A DNA stretch of 64,000 bases from JBGTSJ01 sp041940305 (GTDB lineage: Bacteria; Planctomycetota; Planctomycetia; Planctomycetales; Planctomycetaceae): assembly GCA_041940305.1 (NCBI GenBank), contig JBGTSJ010000019.1:46672-110671 (forward strand). The letters run 5' to 3'. Both the position numbers and the translations under genes were made by a program. Below, one piece after another: positions 1 to 11,216 of the stretch (its first letter is position 1; each line of letters starts with the position of its first letter). The notes beneath the pieces are model-generated. The model was given only the letters and a program-made list of their open reading frames with translations, ran no database searches and was not told where the DNA came from.

Positions 1-1
1 T

Positions 2-409
2 CCCGCACTGCGACTGACGCAGATGCGTTCGCTCGCGCGGCGCTTCAGCGGGACGTACTACAAGCCGCGGACTGATGAGCCGACGGAGTTGCGGCTGGTC
101 TCGCAGCCTCTCTATCGTTTTCAGGATGCGGACAACGAGATCAACGATGCGGCCGTGTTCTGCCTGGCGGAGGCGAATGATCCGGAAGTGCTGCTCACCA
201 TAGAACTGGCGAGCGACGATGATTCGAGAGATACGGAATGGCGATACTCGCTGGTGCGGATGTCATCGGTGGCGATGACGATCCGGCTCGACGACGTGGA
301 CGTCTGGTCGACCAAGTTCTACTGGGACGGTCCACGATCCGGGACTGACCCGTATATCGAATCCAATCACGGTCCCTATCCTCCCGGCACGGGGCCAGCA
401 CAGCCATGA
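2..409 (+). CDS. Hypothetical planctomycete protein, 5'-truncated by window edge
   Basis: The reading frame is open from the first bases, so the true start lies outside the window; the Met at base 23 is internal. About 100 residues (from an RFSGTYY stretch to a DDVDVWS stretch) match residues about 158-255 of the next gene: both have a Q-M-R-x-x-A-R element, then LRLVSQPLYRF versus LRFLAQPLFRY, then a PEVLLTIE versus PEALLIIE strand. The two genes are therefore tandem paralogues. The stop overlaps the next start by four bases (ATGA), which indicates translational coupling. I do not recognise a function; the family looks soluble and beta-rich. Confidence 0.75.
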   Translation, partial: PALRLTQMRSLARRFSGTYYKPRTDEPTELRLVSQPLYRFQDADNEINDAAVFCLAEANDPEVLLTIELASDDDSRDTEWRYSLVRMSSVAMTIRLDDVDVWSTKFYWDGPRSGTDPYIESNHGPYPPGTGPAQP

Positions 410-1308
410 TACCGCAATTCCGCGATCGAGGAGGAAACACGGCGAGCCGGGACCGCATTGACGCCCGCCAGTGGCCTGCCTTGGCGTTACTGGCATTGAG
501 CGTCCATCTCACCGGGGCAAGTTCGACGGGGCACGGGCAGGACGCCGACGCCGAGTATGCCCGTTTTCTCAGCGCCGCGGAGAGCTATGCGGTGACCGAT
601 GAGAGGTCCGGGACGACACTGGAACTTCATCCCGAGTCGCTGCTGCAGTGGACCAACCCGGTGCGCGACCAGGAGCGGGGATCGGTGTTCGTCTGGCTCA
701 ACCAGGGGCGTCCGGAGGTCATTGGATCGGTCTTTACCTATCAGCATGACGGCAAGGTCTTCGACAAGGTCGAGGTGCACTCGCTGTCATCTCGGTCGCT
801 TCGCATGGCGCACGAGGGGGCCACGATCTGGACACCTCAGCCCGGGCTCGAATGGCAGACGCCGGCGTTTTCATCGCCCCCGTCTCGAAATGAGCGGCAG
901 CGGCTGGTGCAGATGCGGCAGATTGCGCGCGGTTACACCGTGCGGCTGACCGATCCCAACGGAGAGGTCACCGACTTGCGGTTCTTGGCACAGCCCTTGT
1001 TTCGCTACCAGGCGCGGGAAGCGGGCGTGATCGACGGTGCGATCTTCTCCTTTGCCGTGGCCACCGATCCTGAGGCGCTGCTGATCATTGAAGCGTCCGA
1101 CGGCGCCACTGCTCCCGAATGGCGGTGTGCGTTCGCGCGATTTCATTACTGGCCGCTCGAAGCGTTGAGCAGCCGGGGAGAAGTCATCTGGTCGGCCGGG
1201 CACGACCGATCCCAGGCGACGCACCGGATTGGCGACGAGTCGCAGTTCAAGAAGTCCTATGTCTCATTCCGGCCGTCGGTCGAGCCGGTCCGGACGGTCC
1301 AGCCATGA
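406..1308 (+). CDS. Hypothetical secreted protein, paralogue of the upstream gene
   Basis: This 300-residue protein has a hydrophobic stretch at residues 25-38 (ALALLALSVHLTGA) preceded by a long charged N-terminus, consistent with a signal peptide; a start nearer that stretch is possible. The C-terminal half repeats the domain seen in the preceding partial gene, and an N-terminal region of about 100 residues precedes it. It overlaps the upstream gene by ATGA and the downstream gene by ATGA, so the three probably form one coupled operon. No catalytic motif is visible. Function unknown; the C13-like partner downstream suggests a role in the cell envelope. Confidence 0.75.
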   Translation: MIPQFRDRGGNTASRDRIDARQWPALALLALSVHLTGASSTGHGQDADAEYARFLSAAESYAVTDERSGTTLELHPESLLQWTNPVRDQERGSVFVWLNQGRPEVIGSVFTYQHDGKVFDKVEVHSLSSRSLRMAHEGATIWTPQPGLEWQTPAFSSPPSRNERQRLVQMRQIARGYTVRLTDPNGEVTDLRFLAQPLFRYQAREAGVIDGAIFSFAVATDPEALLIIEASDGATAPEWRCAFARFHYWPLEALSSRGEVIWSAGHDRSQATHRIGDESQFKKSYVSFRPSVEPVRTVQP

Positions 1309-2531
1309 AACAGTTCCTGATTACGATTACGTGCGTATTGTTCTGTATCGCCGTCAGCGACGCTCGTTGTGCAGAATCGGATCGATCTGAAGTCAATGGC
1401 GCCTCCTCGTCGGAGGTCTCCGCAGTGACGGGTGTGCGGCGCGCGCTGATCATCTGCGGGCACCCGGGAGACGATGAGCATCGCGAATTATTCGCGGCCA
1501 CGGTCGAACGCATGCAGACGGCCCTCGTGGATCGCTACGGCTTTGATGCGGATGCCGTGTGGGTGCTGTTTGGTGGGGAGGAGCCTGCGCCGGTGGATCC
1601 GGTGATCGAGTCGCCGCACGGTGCCAGCACTCAGGAGAGCCTCGCGCGGACCATGGACGAATTGCGGGAGGAGATCGGCCCGGACGATGCGCTCTGGGTT
1701 GTCGCCCTGGGGCACGTCCATTACGACGGCCGCCACGCATGGTACAACCTCCCCGGTCCTGATCTGCACGAACAGACGTTCGCGGCCCTGTTCAGCGGCA
1801 TTGCCTGCCGCGAGCAGGTTTTCTGGATCACGATCCCCGCCAGCGGGTTCTACATTCAGCCTCTCTCCGCGCCGGGCCGGATCATCATTTCGGCGACGGC
1901 CGCTGACCGGGAACTGAATGAGACGGTGTTCCCGCATGTCCTCGCGACGGTCCTCTCGACGGATCTTCAAGCGGAGTCGATGGAGCCTGCGTCGGAGACG
2001 ACAGAGCCGGCGGAAGAGCCCGAGGATTCTGCAGAGGAACCTGCCGGCGAGACCAGCGTCCCTGCGGAACCCGATGCTGAGATCAGTGCTCCGCAGGTTG
2101 ACTCAGCGGAGGGGGACGCTGGGGGCGAGGCTGCAAGTGCTCCCGTCGTGCAGACGCTGCTGGATTTGTACCTGGCCGTAACTCGTCGCGTGGCGGAGCA
2201 GTTCGCCGGGGACATGCAGATTCCCACCGAACACGCCCTGCTGGAGGCGAACGGCGACGGCCGCGGTGCGGAGGTCCAGTATGACCATTTGCCCGAGGAA
2301 CTCGGCGGCCGATTGCAGGAGGGGGAATCGCCTCCCGAGCCGCTGCCGAACTCTGATGCGGCCGCCGCACAGGCCGTTGTCCTGCCGTTGCAGACCGAGC
2401 GAGCCGAGCCAGCGGGGGCCGCCGAATCCGAAGCCGGTGCGGACGGCGCCTCTCCAGCGACATCTCCGCCGGCCGATGAACCGGCTGAGTCGCCGTCGGA
2501 CAGCGAACCCGTTGCCGAAGACGCGCCGTGA
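1305..2531 (+). CDS. Secreted caspase/C13-like protein, probable pseudo-peptidase
   Basis: I chose the ATG that overlaps the upstream stop, because it gives a clean signal peptide (residues 1-22) and 408 residues. Residues about 43-220 look like a clan-CD (caspase/legumain-type) fold: a hydrophobic strand RALIICGHPGD, an E-rich helix, a strand WVVALGHVHYDG with the expected His at 137, and a strand FWITIPASG where the catalytic Cys should lie. The residues there are Pro178 and Ala179, so the Cys-His dyad seems lost. Residues about 225-310 and 370-408 are acidic, Pro/Ala/Glu-rich linkers. Known clan-CD members are peptidases; this copy is inferred to bind or scaffold rather than cleave. Confidence 0.6.
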   Translation: MKQFLITITCVLFCIAVSDARCAESDRSEVNGASSSEVSAVTGVRRALIICGHPGDDEHRELFAATVERMQTALVDRYGFDADAVWVLFGGEEPAPVDPVIESPHGASTQESLARTMDELREEIGPDDALWVVALGHVHYDGRHAWYNLPGPDLHEQTFAALFSGIACREQVFWITIPASGFYIQPLSAPGRIIISATAADRELNETVFPHVLATVLSTDLQAESMEPASETTEPAEEPEDSAEEPAGETSVPAEPDAEISAPQVDSAEGDAGGEAASAPVVQTLLDLYLAVTRRVAEQFAGDMQIPTEHALLEANGDGRGAEVQYDHLPEELGGRLQEGESPPEPLPNSDAAAAQAVVLPLQTERAEPAGAAESEAGADGASPATSPPADEPAESPSDSEPVAEDAP

Positions 2532-2537
2532 CGTCGA

Positions 2538-2891
2538 TCACTCTGCTGCGTCGATCGGCAGGTCGTCGCCCTCCGGCCAGAAGGCGGCCCACAGCAGGAG
2601 CCCGAGGCTGATGCTGGACGGGATCGAATAGACGAGTGAATTGATCAGGATCCGCATGTCGAGCTGATCCTGCGCGTCGACGGGCCACGCCGCGAAAAGG
2701 TACGTCGAAATCAGCGGCATCACGAAGAAGTTGAACAGATTGAGTCCCAGCGCGATGCCGACGATGATCGCCGTGCGCGGGACGCGCGAAGCGCACGCCA
2801 GGCACAGTGCTGCGCCTCCGAGCAGCACCAGCAGGTAGGGGGCAGCGCCGAGGACTCGCGACGCCTGGAATATCCAATCGGCCTGTGCCAT
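2538..2891 (-). CDS. Small four-helix membrane protein
   Basis: The 117-residue product is mostly hydrophobic, with likely membrane segments near residues 14-33, 40-62, 79-98 and at the LGLLLWAAFW stretch close to the end, followed by a short acidic tail. There is no recognisable domain. It is convergent with the C13-like gene, with a six-base gap, and divergent from thiC, with about 190 bases between the two starts. It could belong to a small uncharacterised planctomycete membrane family; function unknown. Confidence 0.6.
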   Translation of the reverse strand: MAQADWIFQASRVLGAAPYLLVLLGGAALCLACASRVPRTAIIVGIALGLNLFNFFVMPLISTYLFAAWPVDAQDQLDMRILINSLVYSIPSSISLGLLLWAAFWPEGDDLPIDAAE

Positions 2892-3081
2892 CGCTCATCC
2901 TCCTGTTGGGGTAGGGGATGCCGGCTTCGTTGCACCGGCGAAGCGGCTGCTCGCTGTCGCCATTCTGTTCCGCGAGTCCCTCTCGTTGCAAATCACCCCG
3001 CGCCGGCTAGGATGAACTTTCAGTCCGTATTCGCTCCCTGATCAACTGCCGCAGCCGTCCCGTCGAGGGAAGGAGTCCGCC

Positions 3082-4971
<1,890 letters not shown>

Positions 4972-4979
4972 CCCGCAAA

Positions 4980-5005
4980 CTGCGGACAGCAGGGCACTGC
5001 CGCAG
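4980..5005 (+). terminator. Possible thiC terminator hairpin
   Basis: Just past the thiC stop, CTGCGG and CAG pair with CTG and CCGCAG around a seven-base loop, with one bulged A. No T-run follows, so intrinsic termination would be weak. Confidence 0.35.
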
Positions 5006-5151
5006 GAACTCGGGATCGCCGCATTGGGTGCGAATCGCCAGATCGTCACCGGCTCAGCTCACCTGCGAATCAGCCGAACCTGCGGTCGCCGTCGCATGTC
5101 CGACCCGAACGTGAACGAATCCCTGGGTTGCGAGGGAGGGCGAACGGGCAG

Positions 5152-5571
5152 ATGCCACTTCGACAGATCGAATCGCTTTCGACGACCCAGGTGGAGGACC
5201 TGCACGGGCTGTACCAGGAGGAGTGGTGGTCGCAGGGGCGTTCGCTGGACGACGTGCGGCTGGTCGTTGAGCACAGCAGCCTGCTGATCGGTATTGTGGA
5301 TGAGGAGCAGCGGCTGGTCGCGTTCTGCCGCGTGCTCACGGACTTTGTCTTCCGCGCGACGATCTATGACGTCATCGTCGCCGCCCCCTATCGCGGGCAG
5401 GGACTGGGCCGCCAGTTGCTCGACGCGATCACCGGACATCCTCGCTTGCAGCGAGTGAGCGTCCTATGGCTCTGCTGTGAGCCGGAGATGGTCCCGTTCT
5501 ATGAGAAATGGGGCTTCGTCATCTACAACGAAGGACCGGTCTGGATGATCAAGCCGCAGCGCGAGGGATGA
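5152..5571 (+). CDS. GNAT-family N-acetyltransferase
   Basis: GNAT enzymes move an acetyl group from acetyl-CoA to an amine. The 139-residue product has the usual order: an N-terminal helix, strands around LIGIVDEEQRLVAF, then the acetyl-CoA-binding loop in APYRGQGLGRQLL (R/Q-x-x-G-x-G), and a C-terminal strand and helix ending PFYEKWGFVIYNEGP. I placed the start at the ATG at 5152 because GAGGGAGG lies about 12 bases upstream; an in-frame TTG at 5128 would add eight residues. The substrate cannot be read from sequence. It lies downstream of thiC on the same strand after a 180-base gap, so co-transcription is doubtful. Confidence 0.85.
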   Translation: MPLRQIESLSTTQVEDLHGLYQEEWWSQGRSLDDVRLVVEHSSLLIGIVDEEQRLVAFCRVLTDFVFRATIYDVIVAAPYRGQGLGRQLLDAITGHPRLQRVSVLWLCCEPEMVPFYEKWGFVIYNEGPVWMIKPQREG

Positions 5572-5593
5572 TTCCGCTTCTTCGTGGGCAGCG

Positions 5594-7210
5594 TCAGTAC
5601 CATTGATAGGCGTATTCATCAAACCGCTGTCGTGCTGCATCACGGGCAGCGGGGTCTTGGTGCGGCGCCAGTTCGTCGCGAAGATCGTCCAGTTGATGCT
5701 GCAGCCGGTGCTCCGCGAGTTGCCAGACGGTCCAGGAGGGGGCCGGTCGAGCGCGGGATGATTCGTCGAATTCCGCGAGTCGATCGGCGAGCATGGCGCG
5801 GATGCCTTCGCGGATCAAGGGGTCGTCGCTCGTGAGCAGCGGTCGCAGCAGCAGCCAGCCTTCGTCGCGCAGGGGATGCACGCTGATCTGCACGCTGGGC
5901 GCCGGATCGCCCGCCAGGATCCGGCGGACGTTGTACCAGGTGGTCAACGTGTCCACCGGCAGCGCCGCATACAGATAGAAGCAGAATCCCAGCGCCCACA
6001 GATCCCGCCGCACGAGCCAGATAAAACTGCGACTACGCGCAATCTTGACGAGGACGAGCAGCAATCCGGCGACGACGGCCGAGATGCCGAGCAACCCGAC
6101 GACGCGCATCCGCGTCATGCCGTTGAAGTCGATGTAGATGAACAGGCGGTGATACACGGCTAGAGCCAGCACCAGGTTCTGGATGGCCCATGCGCCGGCC
6201 CAGCGGCGCAACGTGGCCAGGCGCGGGTCGCGGAGCATCCGCCCCTGAAAGATGATTGACAGCGTGAGCGTCGCCAGCCCGAGGGCCACGGTCAGCCACG
6301 CGGCCCCTTCATGAGCATAGCCGGAGTAGTAGAAACCCGGCGGGAATTCGCGGAACCAGAGCGTCGCGAACTCGAACACGAGGTACACGGCGAACAGAGC
6401 GACGACGCCTGCAAGCGTGTTCCGGTACGCGGCATATAACGGAGCTGGCTCCACGCGCACGGGCGGGTCGCAGGTGCTCTGGGTTTCGTCGTCCTCCGCG
6501 ACGCCAAAACCGGTCAGCGGTCGGAGCAGTCCCGCCGCCAGCCAGGCGCACCCGAACCAGAATGCGACTTCCGGCGGACTCGGCCCATATTCGACCAGCC
6601 AGTTGCGGAACCGGCGTATGGCATCGGACCATCCGTGGCTGATCCAGGACAATAGATCGGGGTTCGCCAGCACGAACAGGACCGCGAACACCGAGACCAT
6701 GCCGATCGGCAATATGATTGCTGCCGCATTCCGGGTCGGTCGCCGGTCCCGCTGCGGTCGCAGACTTTCGATGTACCGGCAGAGTCCCACGAACCCGGCG
6801 GGGATCGTCTGTGAGGCAAACAGCAGGCCCTCCAGCACGAATGGCCGCTGCCCAGCGAGGCTCATCGCGGTCCCGACCAGCAGCGTCGCTGCGATGACCA
6901 CTCCCAGTTCACTGCCGTTCCAGACCAGCTTCGCTGCCAGCAGAGCCAACAGCGCCAGCGTCCACGCCAATCCCCCGTCGGGTCGTCTCCGCCACGCGCC
7001 CAGCACGAGCAGGGCCGCGGCGGTCGCGAAGAACAACGCCGCTCCCGTGAAACCCTCGCCCCGATAGATCGTCACGTCCGCCAGCACGACGAGGAGGAGC
7101 AACGCCGCCAGTTCCCGCCAGCGGACTGGCGGCCTGACCGGCGTCCGTTCGTCCGCCGGTTCAAGCACTTCGTCTGCGAACTCGACGACGTCGAGCGGAC
7201 TCTGCTCCAT
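5594..7210 (-). CDS. DUF4153/DUF4173-like polytopic membrane protein
   Basis: This 538-residue protein has roughly ten hydrophobic segments between residues 30 and 450, including a pair in the first 75 residues, IILPIGMVSVFAVLFVLA, and VVGLLGISAVVAGLLLVLV. A hydrophilic C-terminal domain of about 100 residues is rich in Arg and Asp. The arrangement, with a loop rich in aromatic residues near YIESLRPQRD, resembles the DUF4153/DUF4173 membrane families seen in planctomycetes. The biochemical function is unknown. It is transcribed away from ppa, with about 220 bases between the two starts. The family call is moderate; the membrane topology is clear. Confidence 0.7.
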   Translation of the reverse strand: MEQSPLDVVEFADEVLEPADERTPVRPPVRWRELAALLLLVVLADVTIYRGEGFTGAALFFATAAALLVLGAWRRRPDGGLAWTLALLALLAAKLVWNGSELGVVIAATLLVGTAMSLAGQRPFVLEGLLFASQTIPAGFVGLCRYIESLRPQRDRRPTRNAAAIILPIGMVSVFAVLFVLANPDLLSWISHGWSDAIRRFRNWLVEYGPSPPEVAFWFGCAWLAAGLLRPLTGFGVAEDDETQSTCDPPVRVEPAPLYAAYRNTLAGVVALFAVYLVFEFATLWFREFPPGFYYSGYAHEGAAWLTVALGLATLTLSIIFQGRMLRDPRLATLRRWAGAWAIQNLVLALAVYHRLFIYIDFNGMTRMRVVGLLGISAVVAGLLLVLVKIARSRSFIWLVRRDLWALGFCFYLYAALPVDTLTTWYNVRRILAGDPAPSVQISVHPLRDEGWLLLRPLLTSDDPLIREGIRAMLADRLAEFDESSRARPAPSWTVWQLAEHRLQHQLDDLRDELAPHQDPAARDAARQRFDEYAYQWY

Positions 7211-7432
7211 GTTGCCCCTCCGTCACTCCGGCACGCGCCGGTCCGATTCAGGCGGCTTCTCAGTCTTGAAGTACGTTCGGATCGCGGCGGACGACGGACC
7301 TGATTATCGTGCGTTCGCCGAAAATGAGAATGCGGATTCTCCGGTTCGACTGGCGTCTTGCGTTCGGATCGGCCCCTCCTCAGAATCCCGGTGCCTCGCT
7401 GATCGCACTCCGCTTCTGATGTGAACCCCACT

Positions 7433-7981
7433 ATGACCCACCCCTGGCACGATGTGACTCCCGGCGAAAATCTCCCACGGGAGTTCACGGCCGTGATCGA
7501 GATTCCAATGGGCTCGAACGTCAAGTACGAGCTCGACAAGCATACCGGGCTGCTGAAGCTGGACCGGATGCTGTACTCGGCGGTGTTTTACCCGGTCAAT
7601 TACGGCTTCATTCCGCAGACCTTCGCCGAGGATGACGACCCCCTGGACGTGCTGGTGATGTGCCAGGAGCCGGTCGCGCCGCTCACGCTGGTCAAGGCTC
7701 GCACGATCGGCCTGATGACGATGGTGGACGTCGGCAAGCGGGACCACAAGATCGTCGCCGTGGCGATGAACGACCCGGAGGTGAATTGCTATCAGGAGGT
7801 GAGCGAGCTGCCCCCGCACCGGCTGTCGATGATCCGCCGCTTCTTCCAGGATTACAAACAACTGGAAGGTCTGGCGGTGGAGGTGGATGAGATCGAGCCC
7901 TCCGACATGAGTCTGCCGGTCATCAACGAGGCCCTGGAGCGCTACAGCACCTGTCGCCGCCGCGGCTTGCTGCCGCCGTAG
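7433..7981 (+). CDS. ppa: Inorganic pyrophosphatase, family I
   Basis: The cytoplasmic enzyme hydrolyses pyrophosphate to two phosphates, using Mg2+, and so drives biosynthetic reactions forward. The 182-residue product carries the family signature with metal-binding Asp67, Asp69 and Asp72 (DDDPLDVLV), as well as VKYELDKHTG and YPVNYGFIPQT substrate-binding strands. The ATG at 7433 is preferred; an in-frame GTG at 7421 would add four residues and neither has a good ribosome binding site. It stands alone between a divergent and a convergent gene. Confidence 0.95.
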   Translation: MTHPWHDVTPGENLPREFTAVIEIPMGSNVKYELDKHTGLLKLDRMLYSAVFYPVNYGFIPQTFAEDDDPLDVLVMCQEPVAPLTLVKARTIGLMTMVDVGKRDHKIVAVAMNDPEVNCYQEVSELPPHRLSMIRRFFQDYKQLEGLAVEVDEIEPSDMSLPVINEALERYSTCRRRGLLPP

Positions 7982-8070
7982 CCTGCTGCGCCCGGGCCAC
8001 GAAGTCACTTGACGTTGACCATTCCCGCATCAACGGCACGCGGGGCGTCACATGGCACACGGCGTGCTCG

Positions 8071-9348
8071 TCAGCGTTCGGCTTTCTGGCGCTGCATCTT
8101 GCGCATGCGCCGGCGTTCCTTACGGCTCAGGCCGCGGCCGGAGAAATCGTCCTCCTCATCGTCCGCCTCATCTTCAATGACGTCGGGCGGGGATGGTTTG
8201 CGCGCGACCGGTTCTTCCGGCGGTTCGGGAGGTATTGCGGATCGGAGTTTCGACGGCGGCGCCGTAGCCGGTTTCTCGTCCTCGTCCGGGTCTGAGTCCT
8301 TCATCGAGGACACAGACCTGGCCGCAGGCTCCGATTTGGGACTCGCCTTCTTCGCTGCCTTCGCCTCGCGTTCCCGGGCGGCCGCTTTGGCCTTCCGCTC
8401 GGCATCGGCCCTGGCTGCGGCTTCGCGCTTCTGCTCGGCTGCAACTCGTCGTTGCTCCCGCCAGCGAGCGAACCAGCCGGGCTGCTTCGCAGACTTCGCC
8501 GTCACGTCGGTACTCTCCAGCGGAGCGGACGGTTCATTGGTCACGTAAATGACGTGCCGGGCGTAGAAGACCATCGCCATCAGCACGGCCAGAGGCCAGA
8601 TCGACTCGGCGCTCCGCTCCACCAAGTACGCCACCCTCTCGTCCACCGGCAGCGAGTTGGCTCCCAGCAGCAACACGGCGTTGGCGATGGCGGCGAGCGT
8701 TCCCAGCCACATGCAGACCGCGCTCCCGCGCGAGCCGCGCATTTCCACGTGCAGCAGGCGCGTGAGTGTGAGCATGACCACGCCGGCCGGGACCATCCAG
8801 CACAGGGAAACCGCATGCGGCCCCGCCAGCGACCAATGGTCACGAATCCACTCGGCGGCCAGCCAGTGGCCGTCCGTTGCCGTCGCCAGGCCAAACACCA
8901 GCCACGCCGGCACAACGAAATGCCAGACCCGGTATCGTCCGGCAAAATCCTTGCGGCTGCGGGCGCGGTACCACAGGTTGGCAATCGCGAGTTGAGCTCC
9001 CGCCAGGAACGTCAGCGAACGCAGGAAGCGGTGCAGCAGTCCGTCGCTGAGTCCATAAGCCGCGGAGAGTTCGGGATGCAACCGGTCAATCCAGTCTCCC
9101 AGCCAGATCAGCCCGCCGCAGATTCCCAGGCCGAGCACGGCGAGCAGCACGTTCAGCCAGAACTGCGGCCTGATGAAGCTCTCGATCGGCGATTCGGGCA
9201 ATCGTGGCGGTGCGGCCGCACGACGCGGTGCCGCCGAGGGGCGCGCAGGGGCTCGCCGCTCCGCCGGCGTCTCCTGTTCCGCCTCCTGGGCGAGACGCCG
9301 CCGTCGCCGCTCATCCACGCAGCGAGATCCGGCAAAAGTGATGGACAT
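8071..9348 (-). CDS. Hypothetical membrane protein with a charged C-terminal tail
   Basis: The 425-residue product begins with a basic, Arg/Ala/Pro-rich segment (residues 1-50). Four to six membrane segments follow between residues about 60 and 275, then a long helical tail rich in Lys, Arg, Glu and Ala with a DEADDEEDD acid patch and a basic terminus (SRKERRRMRKMQRQ). The tail looks like a coiled, nucleic-acid- or ribosome-facing extension, but this is inference. I used the ATG at 9348; an ATG at 9402 or a TTG at 9420 would extend the N-terminus with Cys-rich residues unlike a typical start. Function unknown. Confidence 0.65.
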   Translation of the reverse strand: MSITFAGSRCVDERRRRRLAQEAEQETPAERRAPARPSAAPRRAAAPPRLPESPIESFIRPQFWLNVLLAVLGLGICGGLIWLGDWIDRLHPELSAAYGLSDGLLHRFLRSLTFLAGAQLAIANLWYRARSRKDFAGRYRVWHFVVPAWLVFGLATATDGHWLAAEWIRDHWSLAGPHAVSLCWMVPAGVVMLTLTRLLHVEMRGSRGSAVCMWLGTLAAIANAVLLLGANSLPVDERVAYLVERSAESIWPLAVLMAMVFYARHVIYVTNEPSAPLESTDVTAKSAKQPGWFARWREQRRVAAEQKREAAARADAERKAKAAAREREAKAAKKASPKSEPAARSVSSMKDSDPDEDEKPATAPPSKLRSAIPPEPPEEPVARKPSPPDVIEDEADDEEDDFSGRGLSRKERRRMRKMQRQKAER

Positions 9349-9775
9349 AGCGCAATGGGGGTCGCTTGGTTCGCAACCACAGTCAATTTCGACCGTCCGC
9401 ATCCGAAAGGTTGCGGCCAATCGGCCGCCGAGTGCCGCGCCCCGCCGTACGACCCCGGCCAGCGCGCATCAAGTTCGCCAGACGGAACAAGCGGAAATCT
9501 TTCGCAATCACGGCCTTTCAGAAAAGTGGTGGAAGCGATCGTCCAGAAGTCCGAACTGGGACTGACTTTCGGTTTCTGTTCGCGACATCGCGATGCAGGC
9601 TCTGCCGCTCTGTGGGGGTTCTGGACCACGGATCACACGGATGGGCACGGATAAGCAGTGTCATGAAAACTCGCGTCCTCGACGCCATACACCGCCCGTT
9701 GACCATTCTGAGCACGACATATAAGCTATGGTTGATTGAAGCGAACTGCCGAAGATCCTGCACGGGGGAACCACA
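9349..9775. other. Intergenic region with a reiterated CACGGAT element
   Basis: No convincing gene lies in these 427 bases. At 9626-9655 the heptamer CACGGAT occurs three times at nine- to ten-base spacing (CACGGATCA, CACGGATGGG, CACGGATAAG). A candidate promoter for the DUF1501 gene lies near the right end. Confidence 0.5.
9699..9725 (+). promoter_or_regulatory. Candidate sigma-70 promoter for the DUF1501 gene
   Basis: A TTGACC hexamer at 9699 and a TATAAG hexamer at 9720 are separated by 15 bases, which is short but usable; the ATG follows 50 bases later. This is pattern matching only. Confidence 0.35.
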
Positions 9776-11149
9776 ATGCTGCGACTGCCGCTGGGAACGA
9801 CGCGCCGCTATTGCGATGGGGTCAGCCGCAGGTCGTTTCTGCAGGTGGGGCTGGCCGGCATGGGCGCGATCGGCCTGGGCGATGTGATGCGGGCCCGGGC
9901 GGCCGCCTCGGCATCTCCCCAGAAGGACACATCGCTCATTCTGATCTGGCTCGACGGCGGTCCGAGCCAGCACGATACCTACGATCCCAAACCGAAGGCG
10001 CCGGCCGAGTATCGCGGGATCTGGTCGCAGATCCCGACGAACGTGCCGGGGATCGACGTCTGCGAACTGTTTCCACTGCAGGCGCAGATTGCGGACCTGT
10101 ACTCAATCGTCCGCTCGGTACATCACGACACTGGCGATCACTTCACCGGCGGCCACTGGATGCTCACCGGCCGCGGCGGAGTCAGCGGCGCGAACACGCC
10201 GCAGTTGTCGCCGTTCTTCGGCAGCATCGTGACTAAGGTGACCGGAGCGCGCAAGCCGGGCATGCCGGCGAACGTGGGAATTCCCTATTCCATGAGCATC
10301 GGTCTGCGTCCCGGCTACTTCGGGGGGCACTACCTGGGGGTCGAGCACAATCCATTCGAGACGGAAGGCGATCCGAATGCGGATAACTTCCAGGTGCAAA
10401 ACGTTAGCCCCGTCGGTGGACTGACGATCGACCGGCTGGGAGACCGCCGCGAACTGATTGCGCGGTTCGATCGGATGCGGCGCGACGCCGACCAGACCGG
10501 AATGGTCGAGGCGATGGACCGGTTCGACCAGAACGCATTCGATCTCGTGACGGGATCCGGTGCGCGGGAGGCGTTCAATATCCAGGCGGAATCACCCGAA
10601 ACGCGGGAGCGCTACGGCCGCACGAGCTGGGGACAGAGCGTGCTGCTGGCCCGGCGTCTGGTGGAGGCCGGATCGACCATCGTCACCTGCCACTTCGGAG
10701 GCTGGGACACGCACTGGGACCATCAGGGTGCGATGGAGCGGTACCTGCCGCAAGTGGATCGGGCCGTGCACGGCTTGCTGACCGACCTGAAGGAGCGCGG
10801 CATCCTGGACAAGACGCTCGTCATGGTGTGCGGCGAGTTCGGCCGCACGCCCCGCATGAACGACGGCGGCAACGGCGGCCCTCCCATGAGTCAGGGCACG
10901 CCGGGTCGCGACCATTGGGGCAACGCCCTCTCCGTACTGATGGCCGGCGGCGGACTCAAGGGGGGAACTGTGATCGGCTCGACGAATCACCTCGGCGAGC
11001 ATCCCGTGGAACGGCCGCTGCGGCCGGGGGACCTCCATCACACGATCTTCCACGTGCTGGGCGTGCAGCCCGATCTGATGTTCACCAATCACGCAGGCCG
11101 GCCAATCCCCGCCATCGATCACGGGGACGTGATTCAGGAACTGGTGTAG
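9776..11149 (+). CDS. DUF1501 protein with Tat signal
   Basis: DUF1501 proteins are exported, alkaline-phosphatase/sulfatase-fold proteins greatly expanded in planctomycetes; no reaction is firmly established. The N-terminus has a twin-arginine signal (SRRSFLQVGLAG, residues 17-28) followed by a hydrophobic stretch and an Ala-rich cleavage region. The core begins LILIWLDGGPSQHDTYDPKP and includes NVPGIDVCELFP, GGWDTHWDHQGAMERYLP, and VMVCGEFGRTPRMN, all typical of the family. The 457-residue length is normal. The DUF1549/DUF1553 cytochrome-like partner that often accompanies this family is absent here, so the gene is solitary. It converges on the sialidase-like gene. Confidence 0.93.
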   Translation: MLRLPLGTTRRYCDGVSRRSFLQVGLAGMGAIGLGDVMRARAAASASPQKDTSLILIWLDGGPSQHDTYDPKPKAPAEYRGIWSQIPTNVPGIDVCELFPLQAQIADLYSIVRSVHHDTGDHFTGGHWMLTGRGGVSGANTPQLSPFFGSIVTKVTGARKPGMPANVGIPYSMSIGLRPGYFGGHYLGVEHNPFETEGDPNADNFQVQNVSPVGGLTIDRLGDRRELIARFDRMRRDADQTGMVEAMDRFDQNAFDLVTGSGAREAFNIQAESPETRERYGRTSWGQSVLLARRLVEAGSTIVTCHFGGWDTHWDHQGAMERYLPQVDRAVHGLLTDLKERGILDKTLVMVCGEFGRTPRMNDGGNGGPPMSQGTPGRDHWGNALSVLMAGGGLKGGTVIGSTNHLGEHPVERPLRPGDLHHTIFHVLGVQPDLMFTNHAGRPIPAIDHGDVIQELV

Positions 11150-11216
11150 GGCCTGCGACGCGGCCGCATTCGATGCTGCCTGTGCGCCAGGAATCCGCCT
11201 GCTGATGCCTCTCCCG

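Noticed and set aside
2892..3081. TPP riboswitch upstream of thiC
   Set aside because: I looked for the CTGAGA and ACCTGATC elements and found only a weak CCCTGATC with no first box, so the motif is not supported.
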